A DNA stretch of 64,000 nucleotides, taken from assembly GCA_028718185.1 (NCBI GenBank), contig JAQUMH010000001.1, forward strand, positions 777,186-841,185, written 5' to 3'. The DNA is from Elusimicrobiota bacterium. Its GTDB lineage: Bacteria > Elusimicrobiota > UBA8919. The first letter of the stretch is position 1; the number at the start of each line of letters is the position of its first letter. Positions 46,010-54,746 of the stretch are shown here, one piece after another. The notes under the pieces are model-generated. The model made no database searches. It was not told where the DNA came from and saw nothing but the letters and a program-made list of their open reading frames with translations. The position numbers and the translations under genes were made by a program.

Positions 46010-46119
46010 GTGGACAAGCCCACCCCTACGCGTCAAAACCCACAATCCCGCTATCCCACTATCCCACGACTCTACGACTCTACGACTCTATGACTCTACG
46101 CCCCTACGACTCTACACCC
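46010..46119. repeat. word repeats (GGTGGACAAGCCCACCCC; GACTCTACGACTCTAC)
   Basis: A GGGTGGACAAGCCCACCC hairpin is followed by a run of CCCACTATCCCACGACTCTA and repeated CGACTCTA units. The block fills the infB-flavodiiron gap. The unit is short and unspaced, so this is not a CRISPR array. Confidence 0.7.
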
Positions 46120-48264
46120 CTATAGTTTCCTTTTTACAAGTTCGAATGTAAATGATTCAACTACATCACCGATTTTTACATCACCGAAGCCGTCTAAAAC
46201 CATACCACATTCAAAACCTTTTTCAACTTCTTTCACATCATCCTTAAATCTTTTAAGAGAAGATAGTTTTCCTTCGAAGATTATTGTGTTGTCACGCAAT
46301 AATCTGGCACCACCGGTTCTTAGAATTTTACCATCAATAACTGAATTGCCTAAAATAGTTCCGGTTTTTGCAACTTTGAAAATTTTGAGAACCCGGGCAC
46401 GGCCTAAATAAACCTCTTTTTTGTCCGGTTCCAAAAGACCTTCCATCGCTGCTTTTATATCATTTATAACTTCATAGATAATCCTGTATGTTTTTATATC
46501 TACACCTTCCCGCTGTGCAAGAACCATTGCAGACGTTTCACTTCTGACATTAAAACCGATTATAACGGCATTTGACGCAGCCGCAAGAATAACATCGGAA
46601 TCGTTTATACCGCCTATACCAAAATGTATTATTCTGACTGCAACATCTTTAGTAGATAGTTTTTCAAGTGAATCGCGCAGGACTTCAATAGAACCGCGAA
46701 CATCCGCTTTAAGGATAAGACTTAATTCTTTTGCTTTGCCTTCAATAACATTTTTATGAAAATCTTCGAGTGTCAAATGATTATGAGAAAAAAGCTTTTC
46801 GTCCCTTCTTAACTGCTGGCGGGTTTCACTGATATGCCTGGCTTCTTTCTCGTCAGAAACAACAAAGAACCTGTCACCTGACTGCGGCGCCCACTGAAAA
46901 CCCATTATTTCAACAGGTGTTGCAGGTCCCGCCTCTAAAAGCCGTTTTTTTCTATCGTTATGCATGGCACGGACCTTGCCGTTAGAAGTCCCGGCAACAA
47001 AATGGTCACCAACTTTGAGTGTTCCGCTATTTATTAAAACAGTGGCTACAGGACCGATTTTAGAAGAAACTCTTGCTTCAACTATAACGCCAACCGCTTT
47101 TTTATCGGGGTTCGCTTTTAATTCCATCATTTCAGCCTGAAGCAGAATTAACTCTAAAAGCTTATCAACTCCTGTATTCTTTTTTGCAGAAACCTCAACA
47201 GTGATTGTTTTGCCGCCCCAATCTTCCGGAAGTAAATTCTGGTTTGATAGTTCCTGTTTTACTTTCTGTACGTTTGCCGTAGGTAAATCAACTTTATTAA
47301 TAGCAACCATTATCGGGACATTTGCAGCGCGAGCATGGTCTATAGCTTCAATTGTCTGAGGCATAATTCCATCATCAGCAGCAACAACCAATATGACGAT
47401 ATCAGTTACCTGGGCTCCCCTGGCACGCATTGCCGTGAATGCTTCATGACCGGGAGTATCAAGAAAAACTATTTCTCCGTTTGTTGTTTTAACTTTATAC
47501 GCACCAATATGCTGGGTAATTCCACCCGCCTCTTTTTCAGCGACGTTGGATTCTCTTATAGCATCCATAAGCGACGTTTTACCATGGTCCACATGTCCCA
47601 TTATAGTAACAATAGGGGCGCGATGTTTCAATTTTGCAACATCTTCTTTTGGCTCTGTTTTTAATTCACCATAAAGCGGAATCATCTCGATATCATAGTT
47701 AAATTCAGCAGCAACAAGTTTAACAACATCTGCAACAATACGCTGGTTAATAGTTGCAAGAATACCCATCGACATCATTTTTTTAATTAATTCTACAGCT
47801 TTTATATTTAGTTTTGTTGCTAGTTCGGAAACGGTAATTATTTCGTTAATTTTTATTGTTTGACGGGGAACAGCAGGCTTTGCAGGAACAACCGGAACAG
47901 GTTTTTCAACTGCTTTCACAGAAACCACAGCCGGTTCTTTTATTGGAGCGGGTGAAACCGGCGGCAAAACCGGCTTTTCAACAGCAGGAACAGCAGCAAC
48001 TGCCGTTTTTTTGACTTTTACTGCTTTTTCAGTTTTTACTTTCGGTTTTTTGATTTTCGGCTTTTCAACTTCTTTTGGCGCAGCAATTTCAGCAACAGGT
48101 TTTTCTTCCAGTTTTTTTTCTAATTTTTCTTCCGGTTTGACCGATGACAATACTTTTACTTTCTTTTCTTTTTTTGGTTTTACCGGTTTTTCGGATTTTT
48201 TCTTTTCTTTTTTCTTTTTGTCAATTTCAATTTTTTCTTTATCCTTTAGTTTCTTCTTCACCAT
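46120..48264 (-). CDS. infB: translation initiation factor IF-2
   Basis: This 714-residue GTPase brings fMet-tRNA to the ribosome. The N-terminus is a low-complexity Lys/Glu/Pro/Val-rich linker (residues 1-130), followed by the IF2N helix ([26 protein letters not shown]). The G domain has [39 protein letters not shown] and AINKVDLP, and domains II-IV end in [16 protein letters not shown]. It overlaps nusA by 26 bp, and the low-complexity region begins there. No rbfA or truB follows, unlike the common gene order. Confidence 0.96.
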   Translation of the reverse strand: MVKKKLKDKEKIEIDKKKKEKKKSEKPVKPKKEKKVKVLSSVKPEEKLEKKLEEKPVAEIAAPKEVEKPKIKKPKVKTEKAVKVKKTAVAAVPAVEKPVLPPVSPAPIKEPAVVSVKAVEKPVPVVPAKPAVPRQTIKINEIITVSELATKLNIKAVELIKKMMSMGILATINQRIVADVVKLVAAEFNYDIEMIPLYGELKTEPKEDVAKLKHRAPIVTIMGHVDHGKTSLMDAIRESNVAEKEAGGITQHIGAYKVKTTNGEIVFLDTPGHEAFTAMRARGAQVTDIVILVVAADDGIMPQTIEAIDHARAANVPIMVAINKVDLPTANVQKVKQELSNQNLLPEDWGGKTITVEVSAKKNTGVDKLLELILLQAEMMELKANPDKKAVGVIVEARVSSKIGPVATVLINSGTLKVGDHFVAGTSNGKVRAMHNDRKKRLLEAGPATPVEIMGFQWAPQSGDRFFVVSDEKEARHISETRQQLRRDEKLFSHNHLTLEDFHKNVIEGKAKELSLILKADVRGSIEVLRDSLEKLSTKDVAVRIIHFGIGGINDSDVILAAASNAVIIGFNVRSETSAMVLAQREGVDIKTYRIIYEVINDIKAAMEGLLEPDKKEVYLGRARVLKIFKVAKTGTILGNSVIDGKILRTGGARLLRDNTIIFEGKLSSLKRFKDDVKEVEKGFECGMVLDGFGDVKIGDVVESFTFELVKRKL

Positions 48265-49612
48265 CTTGTACCTCCGCTTCTTTTTGTACTTCTTCTTCTT
48301 TTTGTTCCACCACTTCTTTTTCTACCTCTACTTCTTTTTGTACCTTAACTTTTTTTGTTTCTAAACTTTTTTTAGCAGCCTCTATTATTTTTTGTGCTGT
48401 TTTTTCACCGATACCCTGAAGTGTTGTTAATGTTTCCAGTGAAGCATTTGCCAGCGACTCAATTGTCTTAAACCCTGATTTTATAAGTATTTCTGCTGTT
48501 TTTTTGCCGACTCCTTTAATCCCTATAAAACTATCCATCTTCTGTTCAATTTCTGCTGTCTTATTTGATTTTTTCTCCGATTCAGATTTTATATCAATAT
48601 GCCAACCGGTCAATTTTACAGCAAGACGGACATTCTGACCTGCCTTGCCGATAGCAAGTGAAAGCTGGTCATCAGCAACCGTGATATTTGCTATTTTTCT
48701 TTCAGGTTTAGTATCGATAGAAATCACTTTAGCCGGACTTAACGCATTTACTATATATTGTGTCATATCTGTTGAAAAGGCAACCATATCTATTCTCGCA
48801 CCCTGAAGTTCCTGAATAATCGATTTAATCCTTATCCCTTTAACCCCTACACAAGAACCAATAGCGTCGACTTTCATATTATGAGATAAAACTGCAACTT
48901 TTATACGCGAGTCAGGTTCCCGGACAATATTTTTTATTTCCACAGTATTATCATAAACCTCCGGCACTTCTAACCTGAAAAGATGCCTTATGAGTTCATG
49001 ATGCATGCGGGACACAACCATCTGCGGACCCTTTGGTGTTTTTTCAACCTTTAATACGTAAACTTTGATTCTGTCTCCGATTTTAAATTTCTCACGGGCA
49101 CACTGTTCCCGGACAGGTAAAATCGCCTCGCCATGGTCTATATCAATTATAATATTTCTGCCAACAAATTTGTAAACCATGCCGGTTATTACTTTACCGA
49201 CTTTTGAAGAAAAATCTATAAACAGATTATCTTTTTCAACATCCCTGATTTTCTGGATAATAACCTGCTTTGCTGTCTGGGCTGCTATTCTTCCAAAATC
49301 ATCAATAGAAACCTCAAACTTTAAATCCATATCTAATTTTGCTTTCGGTTTAAGCTTTATAGCTTCGGTAAGAGATATTTCATTATCCGGGTCAGTAAGA
49401 CTTTCCACCACCTTTTTAATGTGATATGCTTTAATTTTGCCTGTAGCTTCATCCAGATGTACTTCTAAATTAAGATTTTTATTGCCTGAATGCTTTCTAA
49501 AAGCAGATACAAGCGCTGATTCTATTGTCGCTAAAAGATCGGCTTTTTTAATACCTTTTTCTCTTTCAATTTGTTCAATTACCGGTAAAAGTTCAATTGT
49601 TTGTTCAGCCAT
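48239..49612 (-). CDS. nusA: transcription elongation/termination factor NusA
   Basis: This 457-residue protein has the NusA N-terminal domain (GIKKADLLATIESALVSAFRK), S1 (VGKVITGMVYKFVGRNIIID), KH domains (GSCVGVKGIRIKSIIQELQGARIDM and LSLAIGKAGQNVRLAVKLTG), then one helix-hairpin-helix pair (GIKGVGKKTAEILIKSGF, TLQGIGEKTAQKII). The last 40 residues are a Lys/Glu/Val low-complexity tail that overlaps the start of infB. It acts with RNA polymerase and probably with the Rho encoded nearby. It sits in the standard rimP-nusA-infB order. Confidence 0.96.
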   Translation of the reverse strand: MAEQTIELLPVIEQIEREKGIKKADLLATIESALVSAFRKHSGNKNLNLEVHLDEATGKIKAYHIKKVVESLTDPDNEISLTEAIKLKPKAKLDMDLKFEVSIDDFGRIAAQTAKQVIIQKIRDVEKDNLFIDFSSKVGKVITGMVYKFVGRNIIIDIDHGEAILPVREQCAREKFKIGDRIKVYVLKVEKTPKGPQMVVSRMHHELIRHLFRLEVPEVYDNTVEIKNIVREPDSRIKVAVLSHNMKVDAIGSCVGVKGIRIKSIIQELQGARIDMVAFSTDMTQYIVNALSPAKVISIDTKPERKIANITVADDQLSLAIGKAGQNVRLAVKLTGWHIDIKSESEKKSNKTAEIEQKMDSFIGIKGVGKKTAEILIKSGFKTIESLANASLETLTTLQGIGEKTAQKIIEAAKKSLETKKVKVQKEVEVEKEVVEQKEEEVQKEAEVQDGEEETKG

Positions 49613-49619
49613 TTAACAT

Positions 49620-49692
49620 CAGGTAGTAGGGAGTAGTAGGTAGGGAGTAGGTAAAACTACTTCCTGCTTGCCACTTTTTACTTCCTGCCTCC
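49620..49692. repeat. AGTAGGGAGTAGTAGG and ACTTCCTGCTTGCCAC words
   Basis: The rimP-nusA gap is filled by AGGTAGTAGGGAGTAGTAGG with TAGGGAGTAGG, then ACTTCCTGCTTGCCACTTTT with TACTTCCTGCC. The second word matches the complement of the in-frame block inside proS (50953-50985). Confidence 0.75.
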
Positions 49693-49693
49693 A

Positions 49694-50140
49694 TTATATT
49701 TCAATTTTCAGTTTTGCTTTTGATATTCTATCTATTGGAATTTTTATATTTTTGTCTTTAGCCGTAATTTCCACAAAACCGTCATTACTGCCGTTAATCT
49801 TTCCTTCAAAATAATTTTTATCGTTAAAATTTTCCCTGAGGAATATCATAACGGTTTCACCCAAATGTTTGTTAAAATCCGCCTCTTTTGCAAGCGGCCT
49901 GTCAAGACCGGGTGAAGAAACCTCTAATTCGTATCCGGCAAAATTCAAATTACTGCCGTCTAAAAGGAACCCGATAATCCCGCTTGCTTTTTCGCAATCA
50001 GCAACTGTAACTCCGCCTGTTTTATCAATAAATACGCGAATATTCGTTCTTCCCTTGAATTTAGAACATCTGATTTCAACTATTTCTAAACCTTCTTTTC
50101 CAATATCGTCTTTTATAATTTCAAGTATTTTTTCTTCCAT
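49694..50140 (-). CDS. rimP: ribosome maturation factor RimP
   Basis: This 148-residue 30S assembly factor has EEKILEIIKDDIGKEGLEIV, IRVFIDKTGGVTVADCEKAS and YELEVSSPGLDRPL, which are diagnostic. The SH3-like C-terminal domain ends in PIDRISKAKLKIEI. The ATG at 50140 fits the family start; a TTG at 50170 would add ten residues and has only a weak AAGAAG upstream. It is the first gene of the rimP-nusA-infB operon. Confidence 0.93.
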   Translation of the reverse strand: MEEKILEIIKDDIGKEGLEIVEIRCSKFKGRTNIRVFIDKTGGVTVADCEKASGIIGFLLDGSNLNFAGYELEVSSPGLDRPLAKEADFNKHLGETVMIFLRENFNDKNYFEGKINGSNDGFVEITAKDKNIKIPIDRISKAKLKIEI

Positions 50141-50201
50141 AGACGCTGACTTATGTTTTTTTGAAAACAAACTGGCTTCTTTAATCTATAATTATTTCAT
50201 T

Positions 50202-50224
50202 GCTTGCCAAGGGCAAGCAACTAC
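50202..50224. repeat. GCTTGCC/GGCAAGC hairpin element
   Basis: GCTTGCCAAGGGCAAGC plus AACTAC is a variant of the elements at 24906-24928 and 33468-33490. The CAAGGG core is kept while both arms carry compensating changes (CACG to CTTG), so the hairpin itself appears to be preserved. Confidence 0.7.
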
Positions 50225-50239
50225 ACTTATCAAAGTTAC

Positions 50240-50269
50240 CAAAAAGAAAGAGTGGTTTTAGCCACTCTT
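50240..50269 (-). terminator. intrinsic terminator of proS
   Basis: On the minus strand AAGAGTGG pairs with CCACTCTT over the loop CTAAAA (stem 50248-50255 and 50262-50269), followed by TCTTTTT. It lies about 25 bp after the proS stop. Confidence 0.85.
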
Positions 50270-50292
50270 CTAATGTTTAAATTATACAATAT

Positions 50293-51996
50293 TTACTTTA
50301 TAATGTCAAGCAGACTTTCTATGCTTACAAGATTTACAGTTTTTTCATTTCTATATTTGAGTTCAACCTTATTTTCTTTGAGCGTTTTCTCGGAAACGGT
50401 AATGCGGATGGGAATACCCAGTAAATCAGCATCTTTAAATTTCACACCGGCTCTCTCATCCCTGTCATCTAAAAGAACATCTGCTCTTTCTGAAAATTGC
50501 GAGTAAATTTTATCGCTTGTCTTTTTAACTTCACCTTCATATGCAATCGGGACTATTACAATTTTATACGGTGCAATTGCCTCGTTCCAAATTATACCAT
50601 CTTTGTCATTTGATTGTTCAACCGCAGCGGCAACTATCCTGGAAACTCCTATTCCATAACAACCCATTATAAAATGATTTTTAACACCTTTTTCATCAAG
50701 AAATGTGGCATTCATTGATTTTGAATATTTTGTACCTAATTTGAAAGTATGTCCTATTTCTATCCCTCTGGAAAATTTTAATTCATTTTTACAACACCTT
50801 GGACACTTATCACCCTTTTTTACTTTTTTTAAATCAGCAACCTCTGATAATTTGCAATCCCTGCTAACATTTATATTTTTCAGATGATAATCTTTTTTAT
50901 TCGCTCCTGAAATGCCATTTACGATATCTTTTATTGAAAAATCAGCATAGATAGGAAGTGGCAAGTCGGAAGCAGGAAGTCGGACAGGACCGGCAAAACC
51001 TACGGGAGCACCTGTGATTTTTTCAACTGTTTTTGCATCTGCAAGAAAAAGTTCGTTACATTTTAGAAAACCTTTAAGTTTTTCTTCGTTTATTTCGCAA
51101 TCACCCCTGACAAGTACCATTACAGGTTTACCATCAGCAAGATAAATCAGTGTTTTTATAAATTTATCCAGCTTCTCATTAAGAAATTTTCCAACTTCTT
51201 CAACAGTCTTCATCCCCGGCGTATGCACTTCCTCCAACTGTTTTAATGCTGAATCCTGAATCCTGAATTTTGTATTGTCCTTAACACATTCCGCTTTTTC
51301 TATATTAGCACCGTAACCGCAATCACAAGAAACGATTTCTTCTTCGCCGGTTTCAGCTAGTACCATAAATTCATGCGAGAGTGAACCTCCGATAGCACCT
51401 GTTGTCGCCTCAACCACGCGAAACTTAAATCCACACCTTTCACAAATTTTGGAGTAAGCATCATAGACAAGCTTGTAATATCTTTCAGCATCTTCTTCTG
51501 TCGCATGAAAAGAATATGCATCTTTCATATAAAATTCTTTTGCCCGTATTACACCAAACCGCGGCCTGATTTCATCTCTGAACTTTGTCTGGAACTGATA
51601 CAGCATTAAAGGAAGCTGGCGATATGAACGGACATCCTTTCTGACAATATCCGTAACAATCTCCTCATGTGTAGGACCTAAACAAAATTCCCTGTCTGAA
51701 CGGTCTTTTAGACGGAATAGCTCTTTACCGTAAATATTCCATCTGCCTGTTTCTTCCCATAATTCTTTTGGTAATATTGCAGGCATAAGAAGTTCCTGAC
51801 CGCCAATTTTATTCATTTCTTCCCGTATTATCTGTTCAACTTTTTTCAATACCCGTAATCCCAACGGCAGCCAATTGTAAGTTCCCGAAGTAAGCTTTCT
51901 TATAAGTGCTGACCGAAGCATTAACTTCTGGGAAACCGTATCAGCATCTGAAGGTGTCTCTTTAACAGTGGGAATAAAAGATTCTGAATATCTCAT
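50293..51996 (-). CDS. proS: prolyl-tRNA synthetase
   Basis: This 567-residue class II synthetase is of the bacterial type with an internal YbaK-like editing domain. Motif 1 is near LPLGLRVLKKVEQIIREEMN, motif 2 is KFRDEIRPRFGVIRAKEFYMKDAY-like (FRDEIRPRFGVIRAKEFYM), GAIGGSLSHEFMVL and motif 3 MGCYGIGVSRIVAA follow. The anticodon domain ends the protein. Two repeat-encoded insertions are visible: KFRIQDSALKQ before LEEVHTPG (51250-51270) and PASDLPL after AGPVRL (50953-50985), both in or near the editing domain. It shares one base (TAATG) with the upstream acyltransferase gene. Confidence 0.95.
   Translation of the reverse strand: MRYSESFIPTVKETPSDADTVSQKLMLRSALIRKLTSGTYNWLPLGLRVLKKVEQIIREEMNKIGGQELLMPAILPKELWEETGRWNIYGKELFRLKDRSDREFCLGPTHEEIVTDIVRKDVRSYRQLPLMLYQFQTKFRDEIRPRFGVIRAKEFYMKDAYSFHATEEDAERYYKLVYDAYSKICERCGFKFRVVEATTGAIGGSLSHEFMVLAETGEEEIVSCDCGYGANIEKAECVKDNTKFRIQDSALKQLEEVHTPGMKTVEEVGKFLNEKLDKFIKTLIYLADGKPVMVLVRGDCEINEEKLKGFLKCNELFLADAKTVEKITGAPVGFAGPVRLPASDLPLPIYADFSIKDIVNGISGANKKDYHLKNINVSRDCKLSEVADLKKVKKGDKCPRCCKNELKFSRGIEIGHTFKLGTKYSKSMNATFLDEKGVKNHFIMGCYGIGVSRIVAAAVEQSNDKDGIIWNEAIAPYKIVIVPIAYEGEVKKTSDKIYSQFSERADVLLDDRDERAGVKFKDADLLGIPIRITVSEKTLKENKVELKYRNEKTVNLVSIESLLDIIK
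50953..50985. repeat. in-frame GGAAGTGGCAAGTCGGAAGC repeat inside proS
   Basis: The words GGAAGTGGCAAG, TCGGAAGCAGG and AAGTCGG encode RLPASDLPLP of ProS. The complement (ACTTCCTGCTTCCGACTTGC, CACTTCC) shares its words with the intergenic block at 49620-49692. Confidence 0.75.
51250..51270. repeat. in-frame CTGAATCCTGAATCCTGAAT repeat inside proS
   Basis: Three tandem copies of the 7-mer TGAATCC (the last partial) encode FRIQDSA of ProS, extra residues between the AECVKDN region and LEEVHTPG. Confidence 0.7.
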
Positions 51997-53357
51997 TATT
52001 TTATCACAATCTCCGGAATATATTTTTTCACCAACCTTAACATTTCCTCGTCAGAAATACCTATTGTTCTTTCCGCTTCATATTGAGTATCAATCCATTC
52101 CTTGATTTTAATTACTCCCGGGTTATCTTTATCAACTTTAATCTTTAAATGATGATTTATCCAGTAAATTATTCCTGCAAAACCGGATTTATCGGTAATT
52201 CCAACAGAAACCGGTTTTTTCAAAATTTTATTTGTATCAAATATGTTGTATATTTCTTCATCTTTCAAAAGCCCGTCCGCATGAATTCCTGCACGTGTAA
52301 CATTAAAATTCTTTCCGACATACGGCTGATTAGGAGGGATTTGATAACCCATTTCTTTTTCAAAATATTCCGCTATTTCAGAAATTACAGTAGTCTCCAT
52401 ACCGTTAGAATCACCGCGAAAAGCAATATATTCAATAACTAATGCCTCAGTCGGCGTGTTACCTGTCCTTTCACCTATACCTAAAAGCGAACCGTTGGTT
52501 ACAGAACAACCATACAACCACGAACCAATAGCATTGGTCAATGCACGATGAAAATCATTATGACCATGCCATTCCAGCCATTCCGAAGGGACCCCGGCAA
52601 ATTTAGTAAGTCCATAAATTATACCGTTGACCGAACGGGGCAAAGTAACACCAGGGTAAGTAACTCCATAACCTAATGTGTCGCACGCACGAATTTTTAT
52701 AGGTATGTTTGCAGCTTTTGACAGTTTCATTAATTCCTGTGCAAAGGGAACCACAAATCCGTAGAAATCAGCACGGGTAATATCCTCAAAATGACATCTC
52801 GGAATTATTTTTTCTTCAAGCGCGTCTTTTACAATACCCAAATACATATCCATCGCTTCTTTTCTTGTTTTTTTAAGTTTCAGGAAAATATGATAATCGG
52901 ACACTGATGTAAGAATTCCGGTTTCTTTAAGTCCGAGTTTTTTAACTAACTTAAAATCCTCTTTGTGCGCCCTTATCCAACCGGTAATTTCGGGATATTT
53001 ATACCCAAGTTCTAAACACTTTGTAACTGATTCTTTGTCTTTTTCAGAATATAAAAAAAATTCAGACTGCCTGATAACGCCATTAGGACCTGACAACCGG
53101 TGAATCATTTTGTAAACATCGACAATTTGCTTTACCGTATACGGAGGACGCGATTGCTGACCGTCACGAAACGTAGTATCGGTTATCCATATTTCTTCCG
53201 TAGGGTTCATAGGCACAACCCGCCAGTTAAAAGAAATTTTCGGTACCTCACCATACGGGAAAATATCCCTGTAAAGGTTCGGTTCTTTTACATCTTGCAG
53301 TTGATATTTATACTCTTCCTGTTCCAAGGTTCTTGTTCTCTTGTTAAATTTTAACAT
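51996..53357 (-). CDS. DRE-TIM acyltransferase: isopropylmalate/homocitrate synthase family, possible Re-citrate synthase
   Basis: This 453-residue TIM-barrel enzyme is of the 2-isopropylmalate/homocitrate synthase family. Metal and base motifs are ITDTTFRDGQQSRPPYTVKQ, CHFEDITRADFYGF and LEWHGHNDFHRALTNA, with GIGERTGNTP. It lacks the leucine-binding regulatory domain of LeuA. The wording RPPYTVKQIVD and GVIRQSEFFLYSEKD is that of a subgroup which, as I recall it, includes Re-citrate synthases of strict anaerobes; that assignment is tentative. No leu, lys or TCA-cycle gene is adjacent. It is translationally coupled to proS. Confidence 0.75.
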   Translation of the reverse strand: MLKFNKRTRTLEQEEYKYQLQDVKEPNLYRDIFPYGEVPKISFNWRVVPMNPTEEIWITDTTFRDGQQSRPPYTVKQIVDVYKMIHRLSGPNGVIRQSEFFLYSEKDKESVTKCLELGYKYPEITGWIRAHKEDFKLVKKLGLKETGILTSVSDYHIFLKLKKTRKEAMDMYLGIVKDALEEKIIPRCHFEDITRADFYGFVVPFAQELMKLSKAANIPIKIRACDTLGYGVTYPGVTLPRSVNGIIYGLTKFAGVPSEWLEWHGHNDFHRALTNAIGSWLYGCSVTNGSLLGIGERTGNTPTEALVIEYIAFRGDSNGMETTVISEIAEYFEKEMGYQIPPNQPYVGKNFNVTRAGIHADGLLKDEEIYNIFDTNKILKKPVSVGITDKSGFAGIIYWINHHLKIKVDKDNPGVIKIKEWIDTQYEAERTIGISDEEMLRLVKKYIPEIVIK

Positions 53358-53410
53358 AATTATACCTCACTTAAATCTCAATCATGAGATTGTCGAAAAA
53401 TCCCTGCTAA

Positions 53411-53496
53411 GTCATTGCGAGGAATATGGTGACGAAACAATCTCAGAATTACCAACTTAAAAGATAGATTGCCACACTCTTCGAGTTCGCAATAAC
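53411..53496. repeat. GTCATTGCGAG element, inverted pair
   Basis: GTCATTGCGAGGAATATGG with GACGAAACAATCTC, and the opposing AGATTGCCACACTCTTCGAG with TTCGCAATAAC, form an imperfect inverted pair. It is a relative of 2030-2161. No gene is seen in 53358-53636. Confidence 0.7.
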
Positions 53497-53636
53497 AGCC
53501 AAAAAATTACTCTTCCAACAATTTCAATTATACAAATTTTTAATTGGATTTCAATAAGGAAATTTTGATATGTGTTATTTAGAGAATTGTCGGATTACTT
53601 CTTTTGGTTTTAAAGAAATTTCATAGGTTATTTTAT

Positions 53637-54746
53637 TCAACCTATTACTACAAGATTGTCTCTGTGGATAACTTCTTCGTAATCTTTACGGCAGAGGATT
53701 TTTTCTATTTCGGATGATTTGTGTCCTTTTATTTTTTCGATATCTTTGCTTGAATATGAAACAATCCCGCGAGCTATTTCTTTCCCTTTATTGAAAATGC
53801 TTACCACATCGCCTTTTTCAAAATCACTTTTAGTCCTGATAATCCCGGACGGGAGCAGACTTTTTGAAGAATCCTTTACTGCAGAAGCAGCTCCGTCATC
53901 TATTTCAATTGTTCCTGATAATTTAGCACCGAAGGCAATCCATTTTTTCCTACTGTCAATTTTTACATCCGCCAGAAATTTAGTGCATTTGACACGACCG
54001 GCAATTATGTCTGAAATACAAACGTTTTTTTTGCCGTTTACTATAAATGTCTCAACACCTGAAGCAGTTGCAATCTTTGCTGCTTCTATTTTTGACATCA
54101 TCCCGCCAACAGAAAAACTACAACCCTCTTCTTTCGTTGCATAATTTTCTATATCAGTTGAAATCTTTTTTACTTCCGAAATCAATTCCGCATTTTTATT
54201 TTTTTTGGGATTACCTTTATAAAGACCGTCTACATCAGTTAAAATAATAAGATAATTAGCATCAACTTTGGAAGCAACTGTCGCTGAAAGAGTATCATTA
54301 TCGCCAAAATTAATTTCTTCCGTAACAACTGTATCATTTTCATTTATTACAGGTATTACTCCCCAGGATAGAAGTCTCATAATCGTGTTTCTTGTATTCA
54401 AATATCTGTTCCTGTCTTCAAAATCATTTTTCGTAAGAAGTATCTGGGCAACAGGTATATTATATTTTGAAAAGATATCAGTCCATTTATTCATCAGACC
54501 CACCTGCCCGACAGAAGCGGCAGCCTGTTTGGACGGTAAATCAGACGGTTTTTTCTTCAAACCCAGCTTTACTATGCCTGTTGCAATCGCACCGGAAGAA
54601 ACGATGATAATCTCGTTTTTCATATTATGAAAAGATGAAACTTCTTCCGCTATTTTCTGCATATAGGTAAAATCTTTCGAAGATGTTATAATACCACTGC
54701 CTATTTTAAGAACAATCCTATTCTTCGTAAATGAACTCATATTCAC
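53637..54746 (-). CDS. proB: glutamate 5-kinase
   Basis: This 369-residue kinase does the first step of proline synthesis. The amino-acid kinase domain has VLKIGSGIITS, IIVSSGAIATGIVKLGL, KQAAASVGQVGLM, PVINENDTV, FGDNDTLSATVAS and VDGLYKGNPKKN, with GGMMSKIEAAKIAT. A C-terminal PUA domain (about 275-365: LPSGIIRTKSDFEKGDVV) is present. It overlaps the end of obg by 29 bp. proA is not in the window. Confidence 0.95.
   Translation of the reverse strand: MNMSSFTKNRIVLKIGSGIITSSKDFTYMQKIAEEVSSFHNMKNEIIIVSSGAIATGIVKLGLKKKPSDLPSKQAAASVGQVGLMNKWTDIFSKYNIPVAQILLTKNDFEDRNRYLNTRNTIMRLLSWGVIPVINENDTVVTEEINFGDNDTLSATVASKVDANYLIILTDVDGLYKGNPKKNKNAELISEVKKISTDIENYATKEEGCSFSVGGMMSKIEAAKIATASGVETFIVNGKKNVCISDIIAGRVKCTKFLADVKIDSRKKWIAFGAKLSGTIEIDDGAASAVKDSSKSLLPSGIIRTKSDFEKGDVVSIFNKGKEIARGIVSYSSKDIEKIKGHKSSEIEKILCRKDYEEVIHRDNLVVIG

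Noticed and set aside
46045-46115. Possible CRISPR-like array
   Set aside because: The CGACTCTA units are about 8-10 bp, contiguous and without unique spacers; no cas genes are nearby.
48011-48419. Plus-strand open frames rich in Phe and Ser opposite infB/nusA
   Set aside because: They are antisense shadows of the Lys/Glu low-complexity regions of IF-2 and NusA.
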